Shown one piece after another: positions 28,399-37,567 of a stretch of DNA of 64,000 nt. The translations under genes were made by a program, and so were the position numbers. This DNA is from Listeria ivanovii subsp. londoniensis (GTDB lineage: Bacteria > Bacillota > Bacilli > Lactobacillales > Listeriaceae), in NCBI RefSeq assembly GCF_000763495.1, contig NZ_CP009576.1, positions 2,180,001-2,244,000 on the forward strand, read 5' to 3'. Position 1 is the stretch's first letter. Each line of letters begins with the position of its first letter. Below the pieces are notes generated by a model, which worked only from the letters and a program-made list of their open reading frames with translations, ran no database searches and was not told the origin of the DNA.

Positions 28399-28595
28399 GT
28401 CCTTTTGTATATTTTTTCACGTAAGCGCTTTCTCTACTATTCCAATGTGAAGCTTGGATAAATGAGTCGCTAAAATGAAAACTAGCAGAAATCATGTCTA
28501 TTCCATTTTCCAAAATGGCTATATACAATGATTTCTACTTTTCTATTTTCCACCTTTTATTGTTAAAACTTGGTTATGGCCCAGGGTCTTATTCT

Positions 28596-29114
28596 CTACC
28601 ATGGAATATTTGTTGATAATGATTCTGCTAGTGATTGATTTTCTTTCAAACGAATTTTACGAGCAATACTTCTTGCCTCTGCACCAGCATGAATTCTTTT
28701 TTGCTCTTCTGTTTCTGGTTCAACAAGCGGAACTTCTACTGTTTTCCCGTCTTTATCAAGGGCCACAAAAGTTAAAAATGAAGTAGCTGCTAAATAACGT
28801 TCGCCTGTTTTTAAATTCTCTGCAATAATTTTCACAAAAATTTCCATTGAACTCCTACCAGTAGAAGCAACATAAGACTCTAAACAAACGGAATGATCAT
28901 TTTTAATTGGTTTTAAGAAGTCAACGGAGTCTGTTGAGGCTGTCACTATTTCTGTTCGACAATGACGAGAAGCACTAATAGATGCTGTGTCATCAATGTA
29001 GGTCATTAAGCGACCTCCAAATAAGGTATTATGATTATTTGTATCAGAAGGGAATACCCTACTTGTCTTAATTACTAAAGATTCCTTACAAAATTTTGTT
29101 TGTCTTTTTTTCAT
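28596..29114 (-). CDS. Acyl-CoA thioesterase, hotdog fold (YkhA/BACH-like)
   Basis: A 172-residue hotdog-fold thioesterase of the cytosolic BACH group. The substrate/catalytic block NNHNTLFGGRLMTYIDDTAS lies at about 25-44, with the catalytic Asn/Asp pair of the family. It hydrolyses acyl-CoA, with medium or long chains in characterised relatives, hexameric as a rule. GGAGCG precedes the ATG. It is next to resE but transcribed as a likely separate unit (18-base gap, so read-through from resDE is possible). Confidence 0.85.
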   Translation of the reverse strand: MKKRQTKFCKESLVIKTSRVFPSDTNNHNTLFGGRLMTYIDDTASISASRHCRTEIVTASTDSVDFLKPIKNDHSVCLESYVASTGRSSMEIFVKIIAENLKTGERYLAATSFLTFVALDKDGKTVEVPLVEPETEEQKRIHAGAEARSIARKIRLKENQSLAESLSTNIPW

Positions 29115-29133
29115 TTTTTTCGCTCCATTCTAT

Positions 29134-30921
29134 TTATCCGAGAGGCAAAGTAATAATAAAATCTGAGCCTTTGCCAAGTTCACTTTTTACAGAAATTTTT
29201 CCATTATGTGCTTCCACAATGTTTTTAACGATAGCTAAACCAATACCTGTCCCGACGGCTTTTCCTCGTTTTCGAGCTTTGTCCGCTTTATAAAAACGTT
29301 CAAATAAATAAGGAATATCTTCTTCGGCAATTCCGCTACCATTATCAGAAACAGTAATAATAAGTTTATTTTTTGTTTCATCAATTGTTTGTTTTAAAAC
29401 CACTTTACCTGCATATCCTTCTTTCCCAGTATGACGAATCGCATTCATAATTAAGTTAATTAATACTTGCTCCATTCGGTCAGGATCGTAAGAATATTCT
29501 AAATCAGGCGTTTCTAATTCTAAACCTAATTCGACAGAGTTTTCTTTTGCTAACACATCAAAGTTCGAGATTACTTTTTCAAGTAGTGGCGCCAGTGGTA
29601 ATTTTTGATTGTCCATTTGGTTGAATCCAGCTTCCATCCGCGCAAGGTCTAGCATATCATTGACCAAACGACCGATACGAAGGGATTCATCATAAATAAT
29701 TTGCGCAAATTCCCGCACTTCTTCGTCTGATTGGGCAACTCCATCAATAATTGCTTCACTATAACCTTGCAACATTGAAATTGGCGTACGCAGTTCATGC
29801 GAAACATTATTCACAAAATCACTTTTCATTTTTTCTAGTTGTTTCTCTTCCGTCATATCCCGAATAACCGCTACCACACTTCGAACATGCTCCCCAGTAT
29901 AAAGTAACGTCAAGATTGCCACATAGGTTCGGTCAGCGAAAGTAATTTCACCTACTTGAGATTCCTTTGCTTCTAATGTATCTTCCAGCAAATTATCTAG
30001 CGCAACTGGGATAAGCACTTTTTCGGTGTTTTCAGATGAAAAGAACCAATTATGTAAAAATTCTTCTGCCGGCGGATTGCTTAAAATAATTGTTTTGTCG
30101 ATGCTAAACTTAATGACACCATCAGCCATACCTACTAATATATTGGATAATTGCTCTTTTTCTTGTCTGAGTGCACTGACATTATATTTTAGCTGTTTTG
30201 CCATATCATTAAATGCAACACCCAGTTCACCAATCTCATCATGGGTATATGTTGGAACGCGATTATCAAAATTACCTTTTGAAACAGCAATTGCAATTTT
30301 TTTCATTTCTCGAAGCGGAAAAGCCATTCTTGAAGAGAAAACAAAAGATAAGATAGAGGTGATAAAAACGGCAATAATACCGGAAACAATAAGTGTAGTC
30401 ATCGTTTTTTTATTTACTTGCAAAATAGTATTATAAGATTGATAAACATATACCACGCCCGAATCGCCATTATCTAACTTGAAATTTTGGGCAGAAACTT
30501 CTACAGGTAATGAATGATTATCTATTTTGAAATTGTACTTCATTGTCACAATATTTTCTGTTTCTAAAGCTTTGTCTAATGTCTTATCGGCAATTAACTT
30601 GTTTGCCGACTCCTTAGAAACATAATCAGGTGATTGTAATTGGTATACGTTTTTACCATTTTCTTCAATGATAATCCCCATCGTATTGTCTAGTAAAGTA
30701 AGGGGAGAATCATTTTTATTTTCAGTCGAAATAACCGCATCGTTTTCTTTCATCACATTAATAATGCTCGTTGTAGTTTCTTCTAATTCTTTCGTTATTT
30801 TCTCGATATTATTTTTTTCATAAATCATCGCAACTAAAAATCCTGATATAACTAAAATACCAATTAACAATAAAATAATCGTGCTCCAAATTTTGCCAAC
30901 GATACTATTCCATATTTTCAT
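29134..30921 (-). CDS. resE: Sensor histidine kinase ResE
   Basis: A 595-residue membrane kinase: membrane helix (about 10-33), an extracytoplasmic sensor (34-163), second helix (about 165-190), HAMP (about 190-245), PAS (about 255-355), HisKA with NNVSHELRTPISM (phosphorylated His), and HATPase with NLIMNAIRH, DNGSGI and GTGIGLAIVKN boxes. I start at ATG MKIWNSIVGK, behind GAGGTGA; 13 upstream codons are unsupported. Bacillus ResE senses respiration and NO. The resABC cytochrome-biogenesis genes that precede resDE in Bacillus are missing here. Confidence 0.9.
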   Translation of the reverse strand: MKIWNSIVGKIWSTIILLLIGILVISGFLVAMIYEKNNIEKITKELEETTTSIINVMKENDAVISTENKNDSPLTLLDNTMGIIIEENGKNVYQLQSPDYVSKESANKLIADKTLDKALETENIVTMKYNFKIDNHSLPVEVSAQNFKLDNGDSGVVYVYQSYNTILQVNKKTMTTLIVSGIIAVFITSILSFVFSSRMAFPLREMKKIAIAVSKGNFDNRVPTYTHDEIGELGVAFNDMAKQLKYNVSALRQEKEQLSNILVGMADGVIKFSIDKTIILSNPPAEEFLHNWFFSSENTEKVLIPVALDNLLEDTLEAKESQVGEITFADRTYVAILTLLYTGEHVRSVVAVIRDMTEEKQLEKMKSDFVNNVSHELRTPISMLQGYSEAIIDGVAQSDEEVREFAQIIYDESLRIGRLVNDMLDLARMEAGFNQMDNQKLPLAPLLEKVISNFDVLAKENSVELGLELETPDLEYSYDPDRMEQVLINLIMNAIRHTGKEGYAGKVVLKQTIDETKNKLIITVSDNGSGIAEEDIPYLFERFYKADKARKRGKAVGTGIGLAIVKNIVEAHNGKISVKSELGKGSDFIITLPLG

Positions 30922-31017
30922 CCATCTCACCTCGCTTCCCATAAAAAAACAACGGAACAAAGCACGTGCGGCATAACACTTGCCGATTAAACGTCTTTGT
31001 CCGCTATCTTTGTAAGT

Positions 31018-31734
31018 TTATTCTTCTGGAACTTCGAATTTATACCCTAGACCCCAAACTGTTACGATCATTCTTGCAGCGTCTTCGGATACATCATGTA
31101 ATTTTTCACGAAGTCTTTTTACGTGTGTATCAATAGTACGTAAATCACCGAAGAACTCATAGCGCCACACTTCTTTTAAAAGTGACTCACGATCAAAAAC
31201 TTTATCAGGTGATTTAGCTAGGTAATATAATAAATCATATTCTTTCGGCGTTAAACCAATTTCTTTTCCATCCACAATAACACGATGAGCTTCATTATCA
31301 ATTTTCAAATGAGGGAAAGTAATAATATCACCCGGTGTTCCGTTCATTCCTTCTTCAGAGTTTTGTTTTGCACGGCGAAGGACAGCCTTCACTCGGAGTA
31401 CGACTTCTCTTGGACTGAATGGTTTAACAATATAATCATCTGCCCCCACTTCAAAGCCCTGCACTCGATTTGCTTCTTCTCCTTTTGCCGTTAGCATAAC
31501 AACGGGTGTTGCTTTAAATTCTCTTAATTCACGGCAAACTTCAATTCCGTCTTTACCTGGCATCATTAAATCAAGTAGGATTACTTCATAATTATTGTTC
31601 AGTGCCATGTCTAATGCCTGGTCACCATCACTAGCCTCTTCAATTCGATAGTTCTCTCTTTCAAGATACATCTTAAGAAGGCGGCGAATTCGATCCTCAT
31701 CATCCACAACAAGCACTCTAACTTGTTCACTCAT
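31018..31734 (-). CDS. resD: Response regulator ResD (OmpR family)
   Basis: A 238-residue transcription factor: receiver domain with DDED (11-14), phosphoacceptor D55 in LLDLMMPGKDG, K in VVMLTAKGEE, and a winged-helix DNA-binding domain (about 135-235; LLKEVWRYEFFGDLRTIDTHVKRLREKL). Partner of ResE, whose gene starts 96 bases downstream. Controls respiration and carbon uptake genes in Listeria. AGGGGATG precedes the ATG; the gap to rluB (31735-31933) probably carries its promoter, which I could not place. Confidence 0.92.
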   Translation of the reverse strand: MSEQVRVLVVDDEDRIRRLLKMYLERENYRIEEASDGDQALDMALNNNYEVILLDLMMPGKDGIEVCRELREFKATPVVMLTAKGEEANRVQGFEVGADDYIVKPFSPREVVLRVKAVLRRAKQNSEEGMNGTPGDIITFPHLKIDNEAHRVIVDGKEIGLTPKEYDLLYYLAKSPDKVFDRESLLKEVWRYEFFGDLRTIDTHVKRLREKLHDVSEDAARMIVTVWGLGYKFEVPEE

Positions 31735-31933
31735 AAGTACTCATCCCCTAACTCTCATTTACATACAGAATTAACTACCTAATTAAATGGAAATTCTCGT
31801 ACCCACATACGAAAATACGCACCATTTCCTATACCAAATTTCCTACGAATTAAATTATACATGTTTTTCACAAAACACGCTAATAGAAAGTTCATTTAAA
31901 GTAGAAAATTAGTTTTCTGCCATGTCTTTATTA

Positions 31934-32665
31934 TTACTTTTTCTTGCCAAATCGCGCTTCTGTCTTTAATTGTTTCACTTCATGATGGGATAATTCTCTA
32001 CGCTCACCTGCATTTAAGCCACGTAAATTTAAGAAAGAATATTCTTCTCTTGATAATTTTTGCACTTCAAATCCAACTGCTTCAAACATTTTACGTACTT
32101 GACGGTTACGACCTTCATGAATCGTAATCTCGACAATTGCTTTATCTTTCGCCTTATCGGAGGAACGGATTTTCACTTTTGCGGGAGCTGTTTTACGACC
32201 ATCAATAACAACGCCACGTTCTAGTTCACGAATTACTTCTCGTTCCGGAATACCTTTAATACGAGCAATATATGTTTTCGCTACTTCATTTTTAGGATGC
32301 ATCAGTAAGTTAGCAAAATCCCCATCATTTGTCATTAAAAGTAAGCCAGATGTATCATAATCAAGTCTTCCTACTGGGTAAAGTCGTTCTGGAATATCGG
32401 TAAAATAATCTGCTACCGTTGTACGTCCTTTATCATCTGTCACTGCTGATACAGTCCCTCTTGGTTTATAGAATAGGAAATAGCGATGTTCTTCTTTTGT
32501 TAACTGAATTCCTTCGACTTCAATTCGTTCGGAACCACTAACTTTCACACCTAATTCGGTTACTACTTTACCATTCACTGTTACTTTACCCTCTTTTATT
32601 AGAGTTTCTGCTTTTCTTCTGGAAGTAATACCTGCATTCGCAATCACTTTTTGTAAACGTTCCAT
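31934..32665 (-). CDS. rluB: 23S rRNA pseudouridine synthase RluB
   Basis: A 243-residue enzyme that makes pseudouridine in 23S rRNA (the family acts at 2605 in E. coli numbering). N-terminal S4 RNA-binding domain (1-60) and catalytic domain with GRLDYDTSGLLLMTNDG, the catalytic Asp being D102. RNRQVRKMFEAVG is another signature. GGAGG precedes the ATG; the start lies two bases after scpB. Last gene of lysA-scpA-scpB-rluB. Confidence 0.93.
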   Translation of the reverse strand: MERLQKVIANAGITSRRKAETLIKEGKVTVNGKVVTELGVKVSGSERIEVEGIQLTKEEHRYFLFYKPRGTVSAVTDDKGRTTVADYFTDIPERLYPVGRLDYDTSGLLLMTNDGDFANLLMHPKNEVAKTYIARIKGIPEREVIRELERGVVIDGRKTAPAKVKIRSSDKAKDKAIVEITIHEGRNRQVRKMFEAVGFEVQKLSREEYSFLNLRGLNAGERRELSHHEVKQLKTEARFGKKK

Positions 32666-32667
32666 AT

Positions 32668-33264
32668 TTATTCCTCCTCCTGTTCTTTAGTTTGGTTAAA
32701 CCGGTCAAAAAACAGGTCCATTTCGTTTTGGTCTGGTTCTTCTGCTTCTGGGTCAGCGAGCTTTGGTAAATCGTCTAAAGAATTCAGTCCAAATGCATCT
32801 AAGAATTCACTCGTTGTTACATATAGCTTCGCTCGTCCAGCACCGTCTACTCGGCCTTTGTCAGTTACGAGACCTTTAGCAACTAATGTTCGAATCGGCC
32901 CATCTGTTTGAACGCCTCGAACCTCATCCACTTCCATACGAGTTACCGGTTGTCTGTAAGCAATAATCGCTAATGTTTCGAGTGATGCTTGTGATAAAAC
33001 AGTATTGCTTGGAACTTCCACTAACTTCCTTAAGTATTCAGCATGCGCTTTTTTGGTAGCTAGCTGAAATGTCCCAGCAAGTTCTAATAAAATAAGCCCT
33101 CGATCAGTATTTTCATTATAGCGTTCGTTTAACAATTCTAATAAATTGAGTGCTTCAATGTGCGTGATTTCCATGACTCCCGTTAATTGTTCTGTCGAAA
33201 GTCCTGCGTCACCAGCAGCAAAAAGCAAGCTCTCTAAAACACCTAATTGTTCTTCTCTCGTCAC
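32668..33264 (-). CDS. scpB: Segregation and condensation protein B
   Basis: A 198-residue kleisin-interacting winged-helix protein that, as a dimer, binds ScpA in the SMC condensin complex for chromosome segregation. ETLAIIAYRQPVTRMEVDEVRGV is the diagnostic segment. The start is GTG overlapping the scpA stop by four bases (GTGA), so translation is coupled. The C-terminal ~30 residues are acidic. Confidence 0.95.
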   Translation of the reverse strand: MTREEQLGVLESLLFAAGDAGLSTEQLTGVMEITHIEALNLLELLNERYNENTDRGLILLELAGTFQLATKKAHAEYLRKLVEVPSNTVLSQASLETLAIIAYRQPVTRMEVDEVRGVQTDGPIRTLVAKGLVTDKGRVDGAGRAKLYVTTSEFLDAFGLNSLDDLPKLADPEAEEPDQNEMDLFFDRFNQTKEQEEE

Positions 33265-34010
33265 GACTTTTCTTCCCCTTTACCTAACACATATAAATCG
33301 GCAAAACTTTCCACTTGTTCCACTTCCACTAATTTTCGTTTCATTAGTTCTAAGAGTGCCAAAAACGTTACGACTAATTGTTCTTTGGTTTGCTCTTCAA
33401 ATAACTCATCAAACCGCAAGCGATGATTTTGGTGTTTTTGTAATTTTTCCATGACGGAATCCATACGATCATCAATTGAAATTTCCTGTGTTGTAATTCT
33501 TGTATGAAGTGGCTTATTTAGTTTTTTACGGCGAAGCATTTTGTTAAATGCACTTAACATATCATTTAGTGATACATCTAATTCTGCCACGTTCGTTCCA
33601 TCATCATATTCAGCAAGATCCATCGGCGGTTTACTGAAATAAAAGCTCCGTTCTGCTTCTTTTTCTTTGAGTTCTTTGGCAGCTTCTTTAAAGCGTTTAT
33701 ACTCCATAAGTTTTTCAACTAGAGCCTCTCGCGGATCTTCTTCCTCCTCTAGTGTATCATAATCAATTTCTAATTCCTGTTTTGGAAGAAGCATTTTACT
33801 TTTTATCGCGAGTAAGGTGGCTGCCATAACCAGATATTCGCTTGCTATATCTAGTTCCATTTCTTGCATCGTATGAACAAATTCCATATATTGGTCCGTA
33901 ATCTCAGCCATCGGAATATCATAAATATCCACCTCTAGCTGTCCAATTAAGTGGAGAAGTAAATCAAGAGGTCCTTCAAACGCATCTACTTTAAAATTCA
34001 TTTCTACCAT
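33261..34010 (-). CDS. scpA: Segregation and condensation protein A (kleisin)
   Basis: A 249-residue kleisin of the SMC-ScpAB complex. The N-terminal FEGPLDLLLHLI segment, which contacts the SMC neck, and the C-terminal winged helix (LVVTFLALLELMKRKLV) are clear, with an acidic middle (LEEEEDP). I keep the first ATG (34010); a second at MNFKVD is three codons later. It is 15 bases behind lysA, a link also seen in other Listeria and not in Bacillus as far as I recall. Confidence 0.95.
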   Translation of the reverse strand: MVEMNFKVDAFEGPLDLLLHLIGQLEVDIYDIPMAEITDQYMEFVHTMQEMELDIASEYLVMAATLLAIKSKMLLPKQELEIDYDTLEEEEDPREALVEKLMEYKRFKEAAKELKEKEAERSFYFSKPPMDLAEYDDGTNVAELDVSLNDMLSAFNKMLRRKKLNKPLHTRITTQEISIDDRMDSVMEKLQKHQNHRLRFDELFEEQTKEQLVVTFLALLELMKRKLVEVEQVESFADLYVLGKGEEKS

Positions 34011-34025
34011 GTTTGTCCCGCCCTA

Positions 34026-35336
34026 CTATAATGAAAGATCATTTTGCACTAAATTTTCATATGTTTCCCGGGCAACTATGAGTTTATCGATGCCGTTCTC
34101 TACAAAAACAACTGGCGGCCTTGGAATTCGATTATAATTACTAGCCATTGCATAACCATAAGCACCCGTACAAAAGACTGCCAAAACTTCACCCGCATTT
34201 GATTTTGGTAGCGGTAAATCCCAAATTAGCATATCGCCAGACTCACAACACTTCCCAGCAATCGCTACGGTTTCTTCGGGCACCTTTTCTGGACTTGCGG
34301 CAAGAACCGCATCATAATGAGCGTCATAAAGTGCTGGCCGAATATTGTCAGACATACCGCCATCCACTGCCACATAATTTCTAATACCAGGAACTTCTTT
34401 TCTGGAACCAACTTTGTATAATGTCGTCCCTGCTTCACCCACGAGAGAACGACCTGGTTCAATCCAAATCTCTGGAATGGCAATAGCATTTGTACTTGCG
34501 ACATCACGCACTTCCTCGATGATTTGGCGAACATACTCGCTCGGCTCTAATGGTTCATCTTCAGCAGTATAACGAACCCCAAAGCCTCCCCCAAGATTAA
34601 GTACTTGTGAATCAAAACCTAATGTCTGATGCCATTCAACTAATTTATCCATAATGCGTCGGGCCGCTAATTTAAAACCAGTCGTTTCAAAAATTTGTGA
34701 CCCAATATGACAATGTAAACCAATTAAATCAAACGACGCGCTTGCATGCAACACTTGTTTAATCGCTGCTTCTGCTTGTCCATTCGTAAGTCCAAAACCA
34801 AATTTCGAATCATCTTGTCCAGTTAAAATATAATCATGTGTATGTGCTTCAATCCCTGGTGTGACGCGAATTAAAACAGCTGCTTTTTCATTTCTTTCTA
34901 TTAATATATCTTCTAATAAACTAATTTCATAATAATTATCCAGTACAAAACAGCCAATACCGTAATCCAGTGCCATATTTATCTCTTCTGCACTTTTGTT
35001 ATTGCCATGAAAATGAATTCGCTCTGCTGGAAATCCTGCTTTAATTGCAGTATATAATTCCCCGCCAGAAACAACATCAAGCGATAAACCTTCCTCTGCC
35101 ATCAACTGATAAATCGCAACAGCTGAAAATGCTTTACTGGCATAAGCTACTTGCGCCTTCACACCTAACTCTTCAAAAGTTTTTTTAAAACCTCTTGCAC
35201 GGTCTCGGATTAGCGCGACATCATAAACATATAACGGCGTGCCGTATTTCTCAGCCAGCTTTAAAGTGTCCACCCCTCCAATTTCGAGATGTCCTTCTGC
35301 ATTTACATTTACTGTTCCTAGCCGTTCAAACGTCAC
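34026..35336 (-). CDS. lysA: Diaminopimelate decarboxylase
   Basis: A 436-residue PLP enzyme that converts meso-diaminopimelate to lysine, the last step of lysine synthesis. PLP lysine K68 in AYASKAF, the glycine-rich phosphate loop GGGFGVRY, and the dimer-interface CCESGD motif are intact. The start is GTG behind AAAGGTGG. First gene of the lysA-scpAB-rluB cluster. The short upstream gap (35337-35439) has no lysine riboswitch. Confidence 0.95.
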   Translation of the reverse strand: MTFERLGTVNVNAEGHLEIGGVDTLKLAEKYGTPLYVYDVALIRDRARGFKKTFEELGVKAQVAYASKAFSAVAIYQLMAEEGLSLDVVSGGELYTAIKAGFPAERIHFHGNNKSAEEINMALDYGIGCFVLDNYYEISLLEDILIERNEKAAVLIRVTPGIEAHTHDYILTGQDDSKFGFGLTNGQAEAAIKQVLHASASFDLIGLHCHIGSQIFETTGFKLAARRIMDKLVEWHQTLGFDSQVLNLGGGFGVRYTAEDEPLEPSEYVRQIIEEVRDVASTNAIAIPEIWIEPGRSLVGEAGTTLYKVGSRKEVPGIRNYVAVDGGMSDNIRPALYDAHYDAVLAASPEKVPEETVAIAGKCCESGDMLIWDLPLPKSNAGEVLAVFCTGAYGYAMASNYNRIPRPPVVFVENGIDKLIVARETYENLVQNDLSL

Positions 35337-35439
35337 GCCAATCCCACCTTTACATTATAGATTTTTAAAAGTTCTTTTATATAGTAGCATACTAAGAAGC
35401 CGAGCGACAATAACTATCTGAAAATAATATCAAATCCAT

Positions 35440-35504
35440 CAAAAAAGTCCAGCTGATTTCATTATCTTCTTTCTTCAGAAAATAATGAAATTAGCTGAAC
35501 TTAT
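35440..35504 (-). terminator. Terminator of the deoB-pupG unit
   Basis: A very long stem: AGTTCAGCTAATTTCATTAT pairs with ATAATGAAATCAGCTGGACT (one or two mismatches), followed by six T on the minus strand, about 15 bases after the pupG stop. Confidence 0.93.
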
Positions 35505-35517
35505 ACAACCGATTATT

Positions 35518-36336
35518 TTAAGAAATTTTAGCCACAATTGCTTTTACATATTGTAAAAACGTGCTACGAACTTGATCCGTTGTTTCGATTACTTCTGTGT
35601 GCGAAAGTGGTTGGTCAAGAATTCCAGCCGCCATATTCGTAATACAAGAAATACCGAGAACGCGTAATCCTGCATGGTTAGCAATGATTACTTCTGGTAC
35701 AGTCGACATTCCAACTGCATCTGCTCCAAGTGTGCGCATCATTTGAATTTCAGCAGGAGTTTCGTATGTTGGACCACTAAATCCCGCATAAACACCTTCG
35801 CGAATAGTTAAACCAAGCTCTTGCGCAATTAATCTAGCTTCCACACGTAATGCCAAATTGTAAGCTTCTGACATATCTGGGAACCGTGGGCCAAAATGTT
35901 CGTCATTCGGTCCGATAAGTGGGCTTGTCCCAGTGAAATTAATATGGTCAGAAATCAACATCAAATCGCCAGCAGAATACAGCTCGTTAACCCCACCCGC
36001 TGCATTCGTTACAACTAAAACTTCGACCCCTAATTCCCTCATAACACGAACTGGGAAAGTAACCTCCTGCATCGAATAGCCTTCATAAAAATGGAAGCGG
36101 CCTTGCATAGCTACTACTTCTTTGTTCTCTAATTCGCCGAACACAAATTGGCCAGCATGTCCTTCCACTGTAGAAACTGGAAAATGAGGAATCTCACTAT
36201 AAGAAAGTTTAGTTGGTTGGTTGATTTCATCCGCAAGCACACCTAAACCTGACCCAAGAATCAAACCAATTTTTGGTGAACCCGTGTAACTTTCTCTAAT
36301 TTTCGCAACTGCTTCATTTACTTTTTCTAAACTCAT
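35518..36336 (-). CDS. pupG: Purine nucleoside phosphorylase (trimeric, PunA/PupG type)
   Basis: A 272-residue enzyme that cleaves (deoxy)guanosine and inosine with phosphate. LGSGLGVLADEI (phosphate loop), HFYEGYS, TNAAGGVNE and the purine-binding EIQMMRTLGADAVGMST segment are present. GGAGG precedes the ATG. It is 18 bases after deoB, whose enzyme isomerises the released (deoxy)ribose 1-phosphate: a salvage pair. Named pnp in some Listeria annotations. Confidence 0.93.
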   Translation of the reverse strand: MSLEKVNEAVAKIRESYTGSPKIGLILGSGLGVLADEINQPTKLSYSEIPHFPVSTVEGHAGQFVFGELENKEVVAMQGRFHFYEGYSMQEVTFPVRVMRELGVEVLVVTNAAGGVNELYSAGDLMLISDHINFTGTSPLIGPNDEHFGPRFPDMSEAYNLALRVEARLIAQELGLTIREGVYAGFSGPTYETPAEIQMMRTLGADAVGMSTVPEVIIANHAGLRVLGISCITNMAAGILDQPLSHTEVIETTDQVRSTFLQYVKAIVAKIS

Positions 36337-36354
36337 TTTTGTTCCTCCCTTTCC

Positions 36355-37539
36355 CTATTTCAAGTCTGCTAAGAAACTTTTTCCATATTCAGGCATTTTA
36401 ACATCAAAATTGTCTGCTACCGTCGCCCCAAGATCTGCAAAAGTTTTGCGCAGCCCAAGTTCGGACCCGCCATTTTTAAAGCGCGGTGAGTAGACAAGTA
36501 GTGGAACAAATTCACGTGTATGATCTGTCCCCGAGTATGTTGGGTCGTTACCATGGTCAGCTGTGATAATAAGTAAATCATCATCCGTTAATTTTTCCAT
36601 TACTTCTTCTAAACGACCATCAAAGTCAACTAGCGCATCCGCATAGCCTTGTGGATCACGGCGATGACCAAATAGTGCGTCAAAATCTACTAAGTTAAGG
36701 AAACTCATACCATTAAAGTCTTTATCTAGCACAGCGATAAATTGATCCATTCCATCCATATTGGATTTCGTGCGAATTGATTCTGTCACACCTTCTCCGT
36801 CAAAAATATCGGAAATTTTCCCAATCGCAATAACGTCTTTGCCGCCATCTTTAAGTGCATCCATCACAGTCGGTTTAAATGGTTTTAGTGCATAGTCATG
36901 ACGATTTGGTGTTCTAACAAATGCACCAGGTTCGCCGACAAATGGGCGCGCAATAATCCGGCCAAGCATGTACGGATCATCTAGTGTGATTTTACGGCAG
37001 AATTCACAAATCTCGTATAATTCCTCTAACGGAACCACATCTTCATGTGCCGCAATTTGTAACACTGAATCAGCAGAAGTATAAACAATTAACGCGCCTG
37101 TTTTCACATGTTCTTCGCCAAGTTCAGCCATGATTTCCGTACCACTAGCAGGTTTATTACCGATTACTTTTCGACCAGTTTTTGTTTCGATTTGATTGAT
37201 TAAATCATCTGGAAATCCGTCCGGGAAGACACGGAATGGGGTATCAATATAAAGTCCCATAATCTCCCAGTGCCCAGTCATCGTATCTTTTCCATTTGAA
37301 GCTTCTTGCATTTTTGTATAATAAGCAAGTGGTTTTTCTGCTTTTTTAATCCCTTCAATTTCACGAATATTTGATAAGCCAAGTTTGCCCATTTCTGGCA
37401 TTTTTAAGCCGCCAACATATTTCGCAATATGACCAAATGTATCTACATCAAAATCACCAAATTCAGCAGCATCTGGGGCTTCCCCGATACCAACTGAATC
37501 CATTACAACTACATGTACTCGTTTAAATTTATCTGGCAT
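36355..37539 (-). CDS. deoB: Phosphopentomutase
   Basis: A 394-residue alkaline-phosphatase-superfamily enzyme that interconverts (deoxy)ribose 1- and 5-phosphates with two Mn2+. Metal ligand motifs [14 protein letters not shown] at the N-terminus, [10 protein letters not shown] and [10 protein letters not shown] near 330 and the phosphorylated Thr region ([10 protein letters not shown]) are visible. AAAGGATG precedes the ATG. Coupled with pupG and 28 bases after xerD. Confidence 0.95.
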   Translation of the reverse strand: MPDKFKRVHVVVMDSVGIGEAPDAAEFGDFDVDTFGHIAKYVGGLKMPEMGKLGLSNIREIEGIKKAEKPLAYYTKMQEASNGKDTMTGHWEIMGLYIDTPFRVFPDGFPDDLINQIETKTGRKVIGNKPASGTEIMAELGEEHVKTGALIVYTSADSVLQIAAHEDVVPLEELYEICEFCRKITLDDPYMLGRIIARPFVGEPGAFVRTPNRHDYALKPFKPTVMDALKDGGKDVIAIGKISDIFDGEGVTESIRTKSNMDGMDQFIAVLDKDFNGMSFLNLVDFDALFGHRRDPQGYADALVDFDGRLEEVMEKLTDDDLLIITADHGNDPTYSGTDHTREFVPLLVYSPRFKNGGSELGLRKTFADLGATVADNFDVKMPEYGKSFLADLK

Positions 37540-37567
37540 ATTTACTCATCCTTTTCCATTATATTTT

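Noticed and set aside
28187-28528. Two open frames across the FMN aptamer on opposite strands
   Set aside because: They cover a highly conserved RNA element and its promoter and have no ribosome sites.
35337-35439. Lysine riboswitch before lysA
   Set aside because: Only about 100 bases separate lysA from the next terminator and none of the conserved L-box blocks are present.
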